Both the position numbers and the translations under genes were made by a program. DNA of 48,556 nucleotides, taken from the NCBI GenBank assembly GCA_937864265.1, contig CALMIR010000123.1, positions 1 to 48,556 of the forward strand, in the 5' to 3' direction. Numbering within the stretch: the first letter of the stretch is position 1; the number at the start of each line of letters is the position of its first letter. The stretch comes from an uncultured Saprospirales bacterium (lineage in GTDB: Bacteria; Bacteroidota; Bacteroidia; Chitinophagales; Saprospiraceae). The notes under the pieces are model-generated. The model did no database searches. It was not told the DNA's origin and worked only from the letters and a program-made list of their open reading frames with translations. Positions 24,154 to 33,684 of this stretch are shown here, one piece after another.

Positions 24154-24183
24154 CAAATATAGCTCCTTTTTCAACCCATCAAA
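24154..24183 (-). promoter_or_regulatory. Promoter of pdxH
   Basis: On the minus strand TTTG (24183-24180) and TATATTTG (24161-24154) are 18 bases apart and face pdxH, about 110 bases upstream of its ATG. It lies just downstream of the terminator at 24201-24240, so pdxH need not be read from the unit above. Confidence 0.5.
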
Positions 24184-24200
24184 GCACAAAACTAAGCTTC

Positions 24201-24240
24201 AAAAAAAAAGCACCCTGTCACGCAAGGAGCATAACAGGGT
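24201..24240 (-). terminator. Intrinsic terminator of an unannotated minus-strand transcript
   Basis: On the minus strand ACCCTGT (24240-24234) pairs with ACAGGGT (24218-24212) around a 15-base loop, followed by GC and nine T residues (24209-24201). No gene precedes it closely; the RND pump gene ends at 24905, more than 650 bases away and with its own terminator. It therefore supports a short transcript in between. Confidence 0.65.
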
Positions 24241-24420
24241 TACGATAAACAAACACTATGAACAACACTAAGTTCTTGTTTATTGGGTGAAAGAATTCCC
24301 CCGCAAGGAGTGCGGGGGAAAATTATCAAGATTATGAACAAACAATTACACCCAATATAGAATGTATATTTTAACTCGCGGAGCGATTAATTCAATGGAA
24401 AAAGCTTCGGTAAGCTTTTC
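24201..24420 (-). ncRNA. Candidate structured RNA between pdxH and the RND operon
   Basis: This part of an 860-base stretch without genes (24044-24904) holds several hairpins in a row. AAAAGCTT/AAGCTTTT with a 4-base loop lies at 24399-24418. TATTGGGTG (24281-24289) pairs with CACCCAATA (24349-24357). Enclosed by it is a perfect 10-base stem TTCCCCCGCA/TGCGGGGGAA (24296-24320). The terminator lies at 24201-24240. The loops of the last two hairpins both show CTCCTTGCG on the minus strand (AAGGAG on the plus strand). Strand is inferred from the terminator, and I see no good promoter upstream. The rest (24421-24842) is AT-rich, including a run of 13 T, with no feature I can name. Confidence 0.35.
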
Positions 24421-24842
24421 AAAGCAAAGAAATGAAGCTTAGGTATTAAATTTTTTTTTTTTTCTGTCTTTTTGTGACAACTTAAAAGTCGTTTACTCTG
24501 CAAATCATTTACCTCGATCAGCCAGTTTTTTAGTTCCTAAAAACGAAAATGTATGTTACTTCTTTGATCTGAAAGGGTTTTACTGCTCTTTTCAATCCTG
24601 TCTTTTATTGCTCAAACTCATACAAATAAACAAACTACAATCCCAGAATTTATGTCCGCTGTAAGTCAAATGGCTTAGCTTGTATTTGTGACAAATTGCC
24701 GAAGAGGAAGTATTGTCATTATAGTATCAAAATTAGGTCGAAAGCGCTGAAATCGACTTCTTTATTGCTTTACATGAAAAAAGCGGAGCTGAAAGTCAGA
24801 GCTTGGGCGGAAAGTAACTGGGCACTTATTTTGCTAAAACTA

Positions 24843-24874
24843 GGGAGGCTTTACCAGAAATGATAAAGCCTCCC
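24843..24874 (-). terminator. Terminator hairpin of the RND efflux operon
   Basis: GGGAGGCTTTA and TAAAGCCTCCC form a perfect 11-base stem around a 10-base loop, 31 bases after the stop of the pump gene. On the minus strand TAGTTTTAGC follows, a weak T-rich tail. It closes the four-gene operon. Confidence 0.65.
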
Positions 24875-24904
24875 GCAGTTTAACCTATCTTAATTATCGC
24901 TTCC

Positions 24905-27900
24905 TCATTTCTTATTCGTCACGCCCAATATGCTCATCTTCATGCGGTAAGCCAGCCAATACATGGCCGGAACAACGATGAGGGTTAGGAATGTAGCAAA
25001 AGTCAAGCCATAGATCACTGTCCACGCCATTGGGCCCCAAATAGCAGTGTTGTCACCGCCGATGAATATTTGAGGATCCAGATCGCTTATCAAGGTGAAG
25101 AAGTTGAAATTGAAACCTACAGCTAAGGGAATGAGGCCGAGTACCGTAGTAATGGCCGTCAATAGAACTGGCCGTAAACGAGTTGCGCCGCCTTGTACAA
25201 TGGCTTCTTTAATTTCGTCTTTGCTCAATTCCGACTTGTCCTTCAGCCCCAGTTCTTCCAACCTTCGATTGATGACCAAATTGGTATAATCAATCAATAC
25301 GATGGCGTTGTTCACGACTACACCGGCTAGGGAAATTATCCCCACCCCAGTGAAAATAACAGAGATATCGCGATTCGTTATGATATAACCCAGAAATACC
25401 CCAATTAAACTGAAAAGTACGGAGGTAATGATGATAAAAGGCGCTGAAATCGAGTTGAATTGCGCGACTAGGATAAAGAAGATGGCAAAAACGGCAATAC
25501 CGAGCGCTGTGACTAGAAAGCCCATATCCTCCGCTTGTTGTTGTTGCTCACCAGTGAATTCAAAAGAGTAGCCCTGGGGTAGTTCATAGGTCTCCATCCA
25601 TTCGTTCATTTCAGCGATGATTTCGTTGGCATTGTAACCTTCTAGTACATTAGAATAGATGGTAATCACCCGATCCAGGTTTTTACGCTTGATGGCGCTA
25701 AAAGTAGAACTATATTCTACATCGGCAACTGCTGAAACAGGCACTTGCACGATCTGCCCGCTGGCGGCGCTTCGGAAGGTCACCTTTTGATTCAACAAGT
25801 CATCCACATTATTCCGGTAGTTTTCGTTCAGGCGTACAAAGATGGGGTATTCATCTTCACCATCCTTATACTTGGAAACTTCCCGGCCAAAAACTGCTGT
25901 GCGAATTCCGTTGGCTATGTCATAGGTCGAAATTTCAAAACGGCGTGCAGACTCCCGATCGACATTGACAATCAACTCAGGTTTACCAATTTTTATATCT
26001 GCTGTCAATTCTTCAATCCCAGGAATATTTTTGCTGTTGAAAAACTTGATCAGGTCGTCTGCAATCACAGCCAGACGTTCAATGTCTTCACCCTGCACTT
26101 CCAGGTTGATGGGTTTGCCGGCGGAGGGGCCGTCAGCGTTTTTATCAACCGTAATATTGACACCTGGAAAGCCTTCTACGGCGTCTCGGATGTTGTTCAT
26201 AATTTCAAAGGTAGAAACGCCACCCCGCTCGTTCGCAGGTATAAAGGAAACCGTGATGCGGGCCTTGTGTGGAGAAGCACCTGGTTCTGGCGGCGTATTT
26301 GGGTCAGACGTATTTTCACCAATTTGGGTCAAAACAGCTTCTACGACTTTGGCATAAGGCTTGACCTCCGTCATAATCCGCTGTTCTAATTCCTTGGTCA
26401 ATCTGTTTGTTGCTTCTATGTCGGTGCCGATGGGGAGTTCCACAAAAGCATTGACATAAATAGGATCAGCTGAAGGGAAAAAGATCACTTTTGGCATAAA
26501 AATGCCCATCAAAATGAAAGCCACTATTAAAAGCGCGAAAGTACCGGTAAATGTTAGTACAGGCACTTTAAGCGCAGCCCGAATAAAGTGATCGTACCCG
26601 CGTTCTAGGATAGGCAGGAAATTATTTTGGAAATAGAAGGCAGATGGGCGTAAAATGAAGAAATTTATCAGCGAAACCCCACTGACGAACACCAATAGAT
26701 TTCTAAGCCAGTTTACGCCAGCGAAATGGAATAAAGCCGCTGCCATTATCATAGCACCACTAAAAATCAATATATTATTGCGTCGCTGTTTCCTAACTAC
26801 CAAGTCATCAGCGCGAGCATCCACTTTCATGAATCGGGAGGTAAAAACCGTATTGATGACTAAGGCGACCAGCAGTGAAGAGGTCAATACGATGATGAGC
26901 GTGATGGGCAGGTATTTCATAAACTCACCCATAATGCCCGGCCAAAAGGCCAGTGGTAAGAACGCAGCTAAAGTAGTTGCGGTAGATGAGATAATAGGTA
27001 CAGCTACTTCTCCTGCGCCGTATTTGGCCGCCTCGATGCCCGAATAGCCTTCCTGTCGGTATCGATATATGTTTTCAACGACCACAATGGCGTTGTCCAC
27101 CAACATGCCAAGTGCCAGGATCAAGGCAAACAACACCACAATATTCATGGTTACGCCTGTCAGGCTCAAGAATAATATGCCCATCAGCATGGACAAAGGA
27201 ATAGCCAAACCGACAAACAAGGCATTGCGCAAGCCCAGGAAAAATAACAAGATCAAAACCACCAGAATAACCCCGGAAATGATGCTGTTCTCCAGGTTGC
27301 TCACCTCAGTACGGGTATAAATGGATTGGTCGTTGAACATACTGATCTTCAAATCAGTGGGCAGGGACAAACGCGCTTCATCTACGACAACCTTGATCTT
27401 ATCTGCCGCCGCAAGGAGGTTTTCACCTCGTCTTTTTACCACATCCAAGGAAATCACCGGAAATCCGTCAGACCGTGCAATACTGGTTTTTTCCTGGTAG
27501 CCAAATGTGACTTCGCCAATATCTCTCAGGTAAACAGGGCGTTGGTCTTCACTCTTGACGATCATGTTGCCCAATTCCTCTGCACTTTCAAACTCGCCTT
27601 TTACCCGAATAGCCCGCCGAAAATCATTGTTGACGATTTCACCGCCCGACATCGTGATGTTTTCACTCGAAATGGCGTTGGCTACATCGTTATAGCTTAC
27701 CTGCACGGCTTGCATCTTCAGCAGATCCAAATCTACTTTTACCTCTCTTTCCAGCGCTCCTTTCAATTCTACGCTGGAAATTTCGTCGATATCTTCTATC
27801 TTGTCTTCCAGAAATTCGGCAAAATGGCGCAATTCGTCATTGGAGTAGTCCCCAGAAACGTTAACTGTTACGATGGGGATTTCCGACAAGTTGATATCCA

Positions 27901-28324
27901 AAACGAGCGGATCGGCATCCAAATCGCTGGGCAGTTCGCTTTTTGCTTTGTCCACCGCATCTTTTACTTTTCTAACCGCATCCTCTAATTCCATATCTGC
28001 CACGAATTCAGCAGTAATAACGGAATAGTCTTGGATAGAGGTAGAGCGAATGTCCTTGATGCCCGTGATCGATTGCATTTCCTTTTCAATCGGGCGGGTT
28101 ACCAGGTTTTCAATATCGGCGGCAGAGTTCCCAAAGTAGGGCGTGTTGATATAAACTGTGGGAAAATCGACCTCTGGAAATTGCTCCTTGGGCATATTCA
28201 CATAAGCGGAAAACCCAAACAGCAGAATCATCAACGTGAGGATGAATATACTGGTACCATTGTCGATAGCCAGTGAAGAAAGAGAAAACTCTTTCAGCTT
28301 GTTTTTATTTTTTAAATCTTCCAT
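24905..28324 (-). CDS. RND multidrug efflux pump subunit (AcrB/HAE1-like)
   Basis: The 1139-residue inner-membrane transporter uses the proton gradient to export drugs or similar compounds through the adaptor and TolC-like channel encoded next to it. It has the usual duplicated layout: TM1 (about 25-43), large periplasmic loop, TM2-6, then TM7, second loop and TM8-12. Recognisable blocks are FPEVDFPTVYINTPYFGNSAADIE, GMLVDNAIVVVENIYRY in TM4, and GVGIISLAGVVVNNAIVLIDY in TM10. Where AcrB has the Asp407-Asp408 pair, this protein has Asp-Asn. Between TM6 and TM7 lies an insertion with two extra hydrophobic segments (NNILIFSGAMIMAAALFHF and NLLVFVSGVSLINFFIL), making the protein about 90 residues longer than AcrB. 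It is the last gene of the operon. Confidence 0.95.
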   Translation of the reverse strand: MEDLKNKNKLKEFSLSSLAIDNGTSIFILTLMILLFGFSAYVNMPKEQFPEVDFPTVYINTPYFGNSAADIENLVTRPIEKEMQSITGIKDIRSTSIQDYSVITAEFVADMELEDAVRKVKDAVDKAKSELPSDLDADPLVLDINLSEIPIVTVNVSGDYSNDELRHFAEFLEDKIEDIDEISSVELKGALEREVKVDLDLLKMQAVQVSYNDVANAISSENITMSGGEIVNNDFRRAIRVKGEFESAEELGNMIVKSEDQRPVYLRDIGEVTFGYQEKTSIARSDGFPVISLDVVKRRGENLLAAADKIKVVVDEARLSLPTDLKISMFNDQSIYTRTEVSNLENSIISGVILVVLILLFFLGLRNALFVGLAIPLSMLMGILFLSLTGVTMNIVVLFALILALGMLVDNAIVVVENIYRYRQEGYSGIEAAKYGAGEVAVPIISSTATTLAAFLPLAFWPGIMGEFMKYLPITLIIVLTSSLLVALVINTVFTSRFMKVDARADDLVVRKQRRNNILIFSGAMIMAAALFHFAGVNWLRNLLVFVSGVSLINFFILRPSAFYFQNNFLPILERGYDHFIRAALKVPVLTFTGTFALLIVAFILMGIFMPKVIFFPSADPIYVNAFVELPIGTDIEATNRLTKELEQRIMTEVKPYAKVVEAVLTQIGENTSDPNTPPEPGASPHKARITVSFIPANERGGVSTFEIMNNIRDAVEGFPGVNITVDKNADGPSAGKPINLEVQGEDIERLAVIADDLIKFFNSKNIPGIEELTADIKIGKPELIVNVDRESARRFEISTYDIANGIRTAVFGREVSKYKDGEDEYPIFVRLNENYRNNVDDLLNQKVTFRSAASGQIVQVPVSAVADVEYSSTFSAIKRKNLDRVITIYSNVLEGYNANEIIAEMNEWMETYELPQGYSFEFTGEQQQQAEDMGFLVTALGIAVFAIFFILVAQFNSISAPFIIITSVLFSLIGVFLGYIITNRDISVIFTGVGIISLAGVVVNNAIVLIDYTNLVINRRLEELGLKDKSELSKDEIKEAIVQGGATRLRPVLLTAITTVLGLIPLAVGFNFNFFTLISDLDPQIFIGGDNTAIWGPMAWTVIYGLTFATFLTLIVVPAMYWLAYRMKMSILGVTNKK

Positions 28325-28345
28325 ATTAGCGCGGGTGATGATGTT

Positions 28346-29509
28346 TTAACCTTGTTGTTTGATTTCCAGCAGTTCATTATCTGCCAGTCCTTTAGAACCT
28401 TGCGTGATCAAAGTTTCTCCGCCTTCCAGTCCTTCTTCGATTACGACATTGCCTTGATAGCTTTGTCCAGTTTTGATGTACACTTTTTTGGCAACAGGGC
28501 CTTTTTCGCTATCCGCCTGGATAAAGACGAATTGTTTGCCACTTACCTCCTGTTGTACCATTTCCAGCGGTATAGTAATAGCGTCCTTGATTTCGGAATC
28601 TACAATTTTCACGATAGCCAGCAAATTGGGCTTCAGCAGTCCGCTGCTATTCGACACATCGGCTTCAATTTCGAAAGTGCGGTTGGCGGGGTCGATGGTA
28701 CGTCCAATCAGGCTGATTCGCGCTTTTTGATCTTGATTGATAGCTGGAAAATGAACGTCGATGGATTCGCCAACTTTGACAGATCGCAAATAATTCTCTG
28801 GCAAACTGACCGATACTTTGAGTTTGGAGGGATTTAACAATTGCACGATGGGCATACCAGGAGAGGCCAACTCGCCTAATTGCAACACCACGCGATCTAC
28901 CACACCAGCCGCTGGAGCATAGATCTTGCTTTTAGACATCTGAAAGTCAAGGGTTTCCATGCTTTTTTCCAAACGCTCCTTGTTGTTTTTAGCTTCTAGG
29001 TATTGGATTTCAGAACCTATGTTCTGATCCCATAACCTTTTCTGCCTTTCATAAACGGAATTGGCCAATTCCATTGATTTTTCCAGCTCCGCTTTTTGTT
29101 TTTGCAATTGCTCCAAATCCACTTCGGCAATCAGTTGGCCTTTACGAACAGCATCACCTTCGTCAACGGTTAGCTTGATGATTCGGCCACCTGTTTCACT
29201 GGTTACGTCGATGAAATCATCGGCTTTCACCGCACCTTGTATATCGACATAATGCTTGAAGCCCCCTTTTTGAACAGGGATGACAGCAACCAAGCGGCGG
29301 GCCGAATGGCCAAAATCAGGGTCTTCTGCCTGAATTTCGGCTTCCAGTTGTTCAACTTCCTGGGTGAGGGTTCTCAGTTCATCTTTTTTGGCTTGAAGCA
29401 GGGCTTTTTTGCCTTCTAGGTCTTCTGGCATGGCGGTATCAACTCCTGGGTTGCCGCCGCATGAAGCCAACAAAGCAGTTATTAGGACAAGTTGGATGAA
29501 GTATTTCAT
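28346..29509 (-). CDS. RND efflux periplasmic adaptor (membrane fusion protein), lipoprotein
   Basis: The 387-residue protein starts with a lipoprotein signal (ITALLASCGG, Cys17), so it is probably anchored to the inner membrane as AcrA is. A predicted Lys/Glu-rich helix (about 32-65) comes before the family core. Then follow the first lipoyl half (VTSETGGRIIKLTVDEGDAVRKGQLI, about 103-128), an alpha-hairpin (about 133-195), the second lipoyl half (KIYAPAAGVVDRVVLQLGEL) and the beta-barrel and membrane-proximal domains. It links the pump to the outer-membrane channel. It lies between the pump gene (21 bases) and the tolC-like gene (60 bases). Confidence 0.94.
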   Translation of the reverse strand: MKYFIQLVLITALLASCGGNPGVDTAMPEDLEGKKALLQAKKDELRTLTQEVEQLEAEIQAEDPDFGHSARRLVAVIPVQKGGFKHYVDIQGAVKADDFIDVTSETGGRIIKLTVDEGDAVRKGQLIAEVDLEQLQKQKAELEKSMELANSVYERQKRLWDQNIGSEIQYLEAKNNKERLEKSMETLDFQMSKSKIYAPAAGVVDRVVLQLGELASPGMPIVQLLNPSKLKVSVSLPENYLRSVKVGESIDVHFPAINQDQKARISLIGRTIDPANRTFEIEADVSNSSGLLKPNLLAIVKIVDSEIKDAITIPLEMVQQEVSGKQFVFIQADSEKGPVAKKVYIKTGQSYQGNVVIEEGLEGGETLITQGSKGLADNELLEIKQQG

Positions 29510-29569
29510 TTTCTTATAAGGATTTTGAGAATGTTCTACAAAAAGAGCAGTTGAATGATTTTGCTAGGA

Positions 29570-31012
29570 TTATTCTCCCAAGGCAATGAGCAGCCTTTCT
29601 TTTGCCAGCAGCAATTCATAAAGGGCTTGTAAGTAATTGCTCTGGGTACTGTACAGGGCTTGTTCTGCTTGGGATACTTCCAAACTGGAGCCAATACCTT
29701 CCCGGTATTTGATTTGTGTGGTATTGTAAATGCGCTCTGCCAAGTCCAGGTTTTTAAGCTGGCTGTTGAAGCGTTCGTAAGCATTGGTGTAATTGACACG
29801 AGCATTGCCTACCTCCAACGCTATGCCGCGCTGGAGTTCCGCTATTTGATTGCTGACGATTTCCCGATCCAGTTGTGCGCGTTGAATTTTGGCTTTCTTT
29901 TGCAAGCCATCGAATAGGGGCACATTCAGGCTAAGTCCAACAAAAGAAGTAGGTGCCCAAAAGCCAGTACTAAAATCATCGCCCTGATACTGTTGCTGAT
30001 AGGTGGCAAAACCCCTCAGGGTGGGCAAATAACCCGATTTATTGAGTTTGACATTCAGATCATTCATCACCAGGGCTTGTTCCAAAAGCACATATTCTGG
30101 GCGGCTATTGTAGTCAATGCTCTTCACCAAAGCATCTTCCGGCAACTCTGCCAGGATGCGATTCAAACTGTCTGCAACCAGTAAAGATTCGTTTACTGGA
30201 TAGCCAATGGCCAGCTTTAAGCCGCCGACAGCTACTTCTGTTTGACGATCCAGGTTTTCTTTTTCTACCTTTAAGTTGGCCAACGACAGTTCCAATCGGT
30301 CTATGTCCAGTTGCTCGGCAAAGCCTGATTTGTACAACTCGCGGGTTTCAAAAAGCAAGCGATCCAGATTGGCGATATTTTTATCTAGCAATTGCAGGTT
30401 TTCTTGCAACAGCATCACAGGCAGATAGGCTTCAATAGCCTGGTTGCGTACTTCCCGCTGCTTGGTCGCGTATTCTTTGAGAGTGTATTTGCGGTATTCT
30501 CGCGCTGCACGAAGGCCGATGAAATAACTGCCATCAAAGATCATGGCATCCAAATTGACACTAGCGGTGAAGTTATTTTTTAGGAAAAAAGAGACCCCGC
30601 CTCCTGTATCACCGCCGTTGGCATTGCCAAAAGCACCATCCACTGCAGCTTGAGTATCTTCCGACAAATAAGGCCGCAGATCAACCGCCAATGCCTGGCC
30701 AAAGATGCCGAAAATATTGAAATCTTCGGGCAAGGGTTGTACAGGAACTTGGGTGTAGCGTTGGTAAGATGCGCCAGCACTGAGCTGGGGCAGACCAATG
30801 GAGCGCCGTTCAATGATTTGCTGTTCGGCATCAGCAATGCTAATTTGAGCATTCCGTATGGTCATGCTTTGCTCCAACGCGTAGTTAATCGCTTGCTGGA
30901 GCGTCATTTGCTGGATGCCGGTAGCTGTACCACTATTGGGCGGAGTGTCTTGTGCAGCCAAGAAGCCCACTAGTGTGAAGCTGAGTACAATCGGGCAAAC
31001 AATTTTTTTCAT
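29570..31012 (-). CDS. TolC-family outer-membrane efflux protein
   Basis: The 480-residue protein has a signal peptide (MKKIVCPIVLSFTLVGFLAA) and two copies of the OEP fold. The first begins with MTLQQAINYALEQSMTIRNAQ. The second half has NVPLFDGLQKKAKIQRAQLD and ends with LEVSQAEQALYSTQSNYLQALYELL. Long coiled-coil helices and the motif GLSLNVPLFDG are typical. It forms the trimeric channel across the outer membrane for the RND pump encoded downstream. A Gly-rich insert (FGNANGGDTGGGVSFF, near residue 135) lies in the first strand region. The gene follows tetR by 55 bases. Confidence 0.94.
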   Translation of the reverse strand: MKKIVCPIVLSFTLVGFLAAQDTPPNSGTATGIQQMTLQQAINYALEQSMTIRNAQISIADAEQQIIERRSIGLPQLSAGASYQRYTQVPVQPLPEDFNIFGIFGQALAVDLRPYLSEDTQAAVDGAFGNANGGDTGGGVSFFLKNNFTASVNLDAMIFDGSYFIGLRAAREYRKYTLKEYATKQREVRNQAIEAYLPVMLLQENLQLLDKNIANLDRLLFETRELYKSGFAEQLDIDRLELSLANLKVEKENLDRQTEVAVGGLKLAIGYPVNESLLVADSLNRILAELPEDALVKSIDYNSRPEYVLLEQALVMNDLNVKLNKSGYLPTLRGFATYQQQYQGDDFSTGFWAPTSFVGLSLNVPLFDGLQKKAKIQRAQLDREIVSNQIAELQRGIALEVGNARVNYTNAYERFNSQLKNLDLAERIYNTTQIKYREGIGSSLEVSQAEQALYSTQSNYLQALYELLLAKERLLIALGE

Positions 31013-31067
31013 GTGAAAATATTTATTCTTTTGCGATAGTTAACAAGGTTATCATTAAGGCCAAGTA

Positions 31068-31682
31068 TTACTGCAAAGTTCTCAAGACCAGGTGTTTTTC
31101 CAGCAATTGCTGCCCTTTGGCAGATGCGATGCCGTGGATGTGATAGTAGATGTATTCCCGGTACAGGTCGCTAATATTGTAGTTCTGTAGCGGAAAAAAA
31201 TCATCGTCTATCAACAGCATGGCTTTCCCAACGTACAATTTGGCGATAATATCTGCATTGAGGTTGGCACGGTAAAGCCCCTGCCGAATCCCGCGTTCGA
31301 GATTCTCCTTAATGACCGTGAAAATGTGCTTTTTCTGGAGTCCTTCCATCATGGCCCAAGTAGGCGGGTAGTATTTCTGCAAGTCATAAAGCACATTTGC
31401 AGAAACTGTCCGCAATTCGTTGATGACATGCTTGGCGATTCCTAACATTTCGTCGATGGCATCGGATGAATGTTGCCGGATAGCGTCGATGGCTTGCTTT
31501 TCCTCGTCAATGTGGCGGTGAAAAATTTGTTCGATCAGATCCGTTTTGTTTTCCACATACTGATATAGCGTTTTTTTGGAGATGCCCAATTCTTTGGCTA
31601 TATCATCCATTGTGATGCTTTTGATACCATAGCGCATGAATAAGTCAAAGGACTTTTCCAATATCTGCTGCTTTAAATCCAT
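31068..31682 (-). CDS. TetR/AcrR-family regulator, likely of the RND operon
   Basis: The ATG at 31682 gives a 204-residue protein beginning MDLKQQILEKSFDLFMRYGI; the frame is open 13 codons further only through a TTG. The N-terminal HTH is textbook TetR: SITMDDIAKELGISKKTLYQYVENKTDLI (about residues 22-50). The C-terminal region is helical and would bind a ligand. As the first gene of tetR-tolC-adaptor-pump, with a promoter directly upstream, it most likely represses its own operon and releases it when a pump substrate binds. That is inference from family habit. No operator palindrome stands out in the promoter region. Confidence 0.93.
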   Translation of the reverse strand: MDLKQQILEKSFDLFMRYGIKSITMDDIAKELGISKKTLYQYVENKTDLIEQIFHRHIDEEKQAIDAIRQHSSDAIDEMLGIAKHVINELRTVSANVLYDLQKYYPPTWAMMEGLQKKHIFTVIKENLERGIRQGLYRANLNADIIAKLYVGKAMLLIDDDFFPLQNYNISDLYREYIYYHIHGIASAKGQQLLEKHLVLRTLQ

Positions 31683-31760
31683 ACTCTCCCTACTGTTCTT
31701 TGTTTCCTTGCAACAGACCAAACGCCATTTTAATGGAGGAGCTTAGTACTGAAGGAAGTG

Positions 31761-31792
31761 CAAAATTACTGGATAAAAACATAGGAAACAAA
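31761..31792 (-). promoter_or_regulatory. Promoter of the tetR-RND operon
   Basis: On the minus strand TTTG (31792-31789, within TTTTTTG) and TAATTTTG (31768-31761) are separated by 20 bases, the Bacteroidota spacing. Transcription would start near 31754, about 70 bases before the tetR ATG. The remainder of the spacer 31793-32082 is very AT-rich. It holds no gene; upstream of 32083 a TATACTTG at 32046-32053 could be a weak -7 box for the next gene. Confidence 0.65.
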
Positions 31793-32082
31793 AAATGGTT
31801 TAAAAGTTTCCAGCTTTATTGAGGAAATTCGACGAACGGTATTTTTTTGCCTATGAAGCTTGAGTTTGTTGAAATAGAAGCATGAAAATGATGTTGTGAA
31901 AGCAGCATTTTATACCTAAATAAATACGGGCGCAACAATATTGGCAGAATTATATTTTGATTAATATGAAACAATTTTATTTTAGTTTTGAATTTAAAAC
32001 AAAAAACTAAATCATTATACCCTGTTCTTTTCTAAGAAATAGTTTATACTTGTGAATAGTTCAAATGCTTTAAATATGAAAT

Positions 32083-32616
32083 ATGAGCAAAATCGTATAT
32101 TATGTTGCCAGTTCCATTGATGGATATATTTCTGGTCTCAATGAGGATATTTCAGGTTTTGTACAAGCTGGTAGTGGGGTAGAGCAATACCTCAATGATT
32201 TATCGTCTTTTGAAACAGTCATCATGGGCAGAAGAACCTATGAATTTGGTTATCAGTACGGTCTTCAGCCGGGGCAACCAGCCTACCTACACATGGAGCA
32301 TTACATTTTTTCTAAATCGCTTACTTTTGACAATCCTCATCCAAAAGTTCAAACCAAAGCTTTGCGGATAGAAGAAATTGATGAAATCAGGCAACACTCC
32401 AGAACAGATATTTATTTGTGTGGTGGTGGGATTTTTGCTGGTTGGCTCCTGGAACATCAGCAAATAGATGTAATCAAGTTAAAATTAAACCCTTTTATTG
32501 CTGGTCAAGGCATAAAATTGTTTGAAAACACGCAGAAAAATTATCAATTGCACTTGCTTCAAAATGAGCTTTTTGACAAAGGCCTACAAATACTAACTTA
32601 TGAGGTAAATTATTGA
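32083..32616 (+). CDS. Dihydrofolate reductase-family (RibD C-terminal-like) protein
   Basis: The 177-residue protein has the RibD_C/DHFR-like fold: MSKIVYYVASSIDGYISG at the start, VIMGRRTYEFG (about 48-58, NADPH region), DIYLCGGGIFAGWLLEHQQID (about 109-129, the Gly-rich loop) and a final strand IKLKLNPFIAGQGIKLF. Such stand-alone proteins (YwjB/YyaP type) are common in Bacteroidota. They are presumed NADPH-dependent reductases with unknown substrates; few if any replace folate DHFR. It stands alone between the RND operon and purC and is cytosolic. Confidence 0.9.
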   Translation: MSKIVYYVASSIDGYISGLNEDISGFVQAGSGVEQYLNDLSSFETVIMGRRTYEFGYQYGLQPGQPAYLHMEHYIFSKSLTFDNPHPKVQTKALRIEEIDEIRQHSRTDIYLCGGGIFAGWLLEHQQIDVIKLKLNPFIAGQGIKLFENTQKNYQLHLLQNELFDKGLQILTYEVNY

Positions 32617-32733
32617 GTTGACTGCGATAGGGGTAGAACAGATGGGAATTCTCGCCTAGCTTCAGCTCTTCAGCGTTGCTTTGAAACAAGAAACCAAAAA
32701 CAAATTCCTTATTTTTACGGCAAAAAACAACTT

Positions 32734-33684
32734 ATGCCTGCCATAGCTCCTGCTTTGATGCAAACCCACTTCAAATTTCCCGGACAAACCGGTTTTTACC
32801 GGGGAAAAGTACGCGATGTTTACTTCGTACAAGATCACCTAGTAATGGTGGCCAGCGACCGCATTTCGGCCTTCGATCATGTGTTGCCACGCCCCATTCC
32901 ATACAAAGGGCAGGTACTGAATCAGGTAGCCGTTCACTTCCTGGAAGCGACCCGCGATATCGTTCCCAACTGGTTGGAGGTATCACCCGATCCGAATGTG
33001 GCTATAGGCCGCCATTGCGAACCATTTCGGGTGGAAATGGTGATTCGGGGCTATCTGGCGGGGCATGCCTGGCGGGAATATCAATCCGGTAAGCGCAGCC
33101 TTTGCGGGGTGAATCTGCCTGATGGCATGCGGGAAAGCGACCCTTTTCCAGAACCCATCATAACACCCGCTACCAAAGCAGAGGAAGGACACGATGAAGA
33201 CATCTCCCGCGAGGAAATTATCGCCCAAGGTATAGTAGAAGAGGCCGATTATGTTCAACTGGAACAATATACAAAAGCACTATTTCTGCGAGGGTCGCAA
33301 ATGGCTGAGAAACAAGGCTTAATTCTGGTGGATACCAAATATGAATTTGGTAAAAAAGATGGGCGGATATACCTGATTGATGAAGTACATACGCCCGATA
33401 GCTCGCGCTATTATTACCTGGATGGGTACAAAGAGCGGCAGCAAATCGGGGAAAGACAAAAGCAACTTTCTAAAGAATTTGTGCGGGAATGGCTGATGGC
33501 GCATGGCTTTCAAGGAAAGGATGACCAGTTGATGCCCATGATGCCCGATGTATTTGTTGAGGAAGTATCCGATCGCTATATCGAACTCTATGAAAAAATA
33601 ACCGGCAAAGCATTTGAGCGGGCCGATACGTCCAATATAAACGATAGAATTGAAGCTGCAGTGGTTAACTACTTGAGGGTTTAA
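32734..33684 (+). CDS. purC: Phosphoribosylaminoimidazole-succinocarboxamide synthase
   Basis: PurC (SAICAR synthetase, EC 6.3.2.6) joins aspartate to CAIR with ATP in purine biosynthesis. The 316-residue protein is of the longer type and has [29 protein letters not shown] at the ATP site (about 24-52), [23 protein letters not shown] (about 104-126), [15 protein letters not shown] (about 145-159) and [29 protein letters not shown] (about 200-230). All catalytic blocks are intact. The gene is separate from guaA, the other purine gene nearby. Its last four bases overlap the convergent trmH gene. Confidence 0.97.
   Translation: MPAIAPALMQTHFKFPGQTGFYRGKVRDVYFVQDHLVMVASDRISAFDHVLPRPIPYKGQVLNQVAVHFLEATRDIVPNWLEVSPDPNVAIGRHCEPFRVEMVIRGYLAGHAWREYQSGKRSLCGVNLPDGMRESDPFPEPIITPATKAEEGHDEDISREEIIAQGIVEEADYVQLEQYTKALFLRGSQMAEKQGLILVDTKYEFGKKDGRIYLIDEVHTPDSSRYYYLDGYKERQQIGERQKQLSKEFVREWLMAHGFQGKDDQLMPMMPDVFVEEVSDRYIELYEKITGKAFERADTSNINDRIEAAVVNYLRV

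Noticed and set aside
31793-32082. Hidden small gene or RNA in the AT-rich spacer
   Set aside because: Beyond the tetR promoter I saw only AT-rich sequence, with no hairpin-plus-T-tract and no convincing frame.
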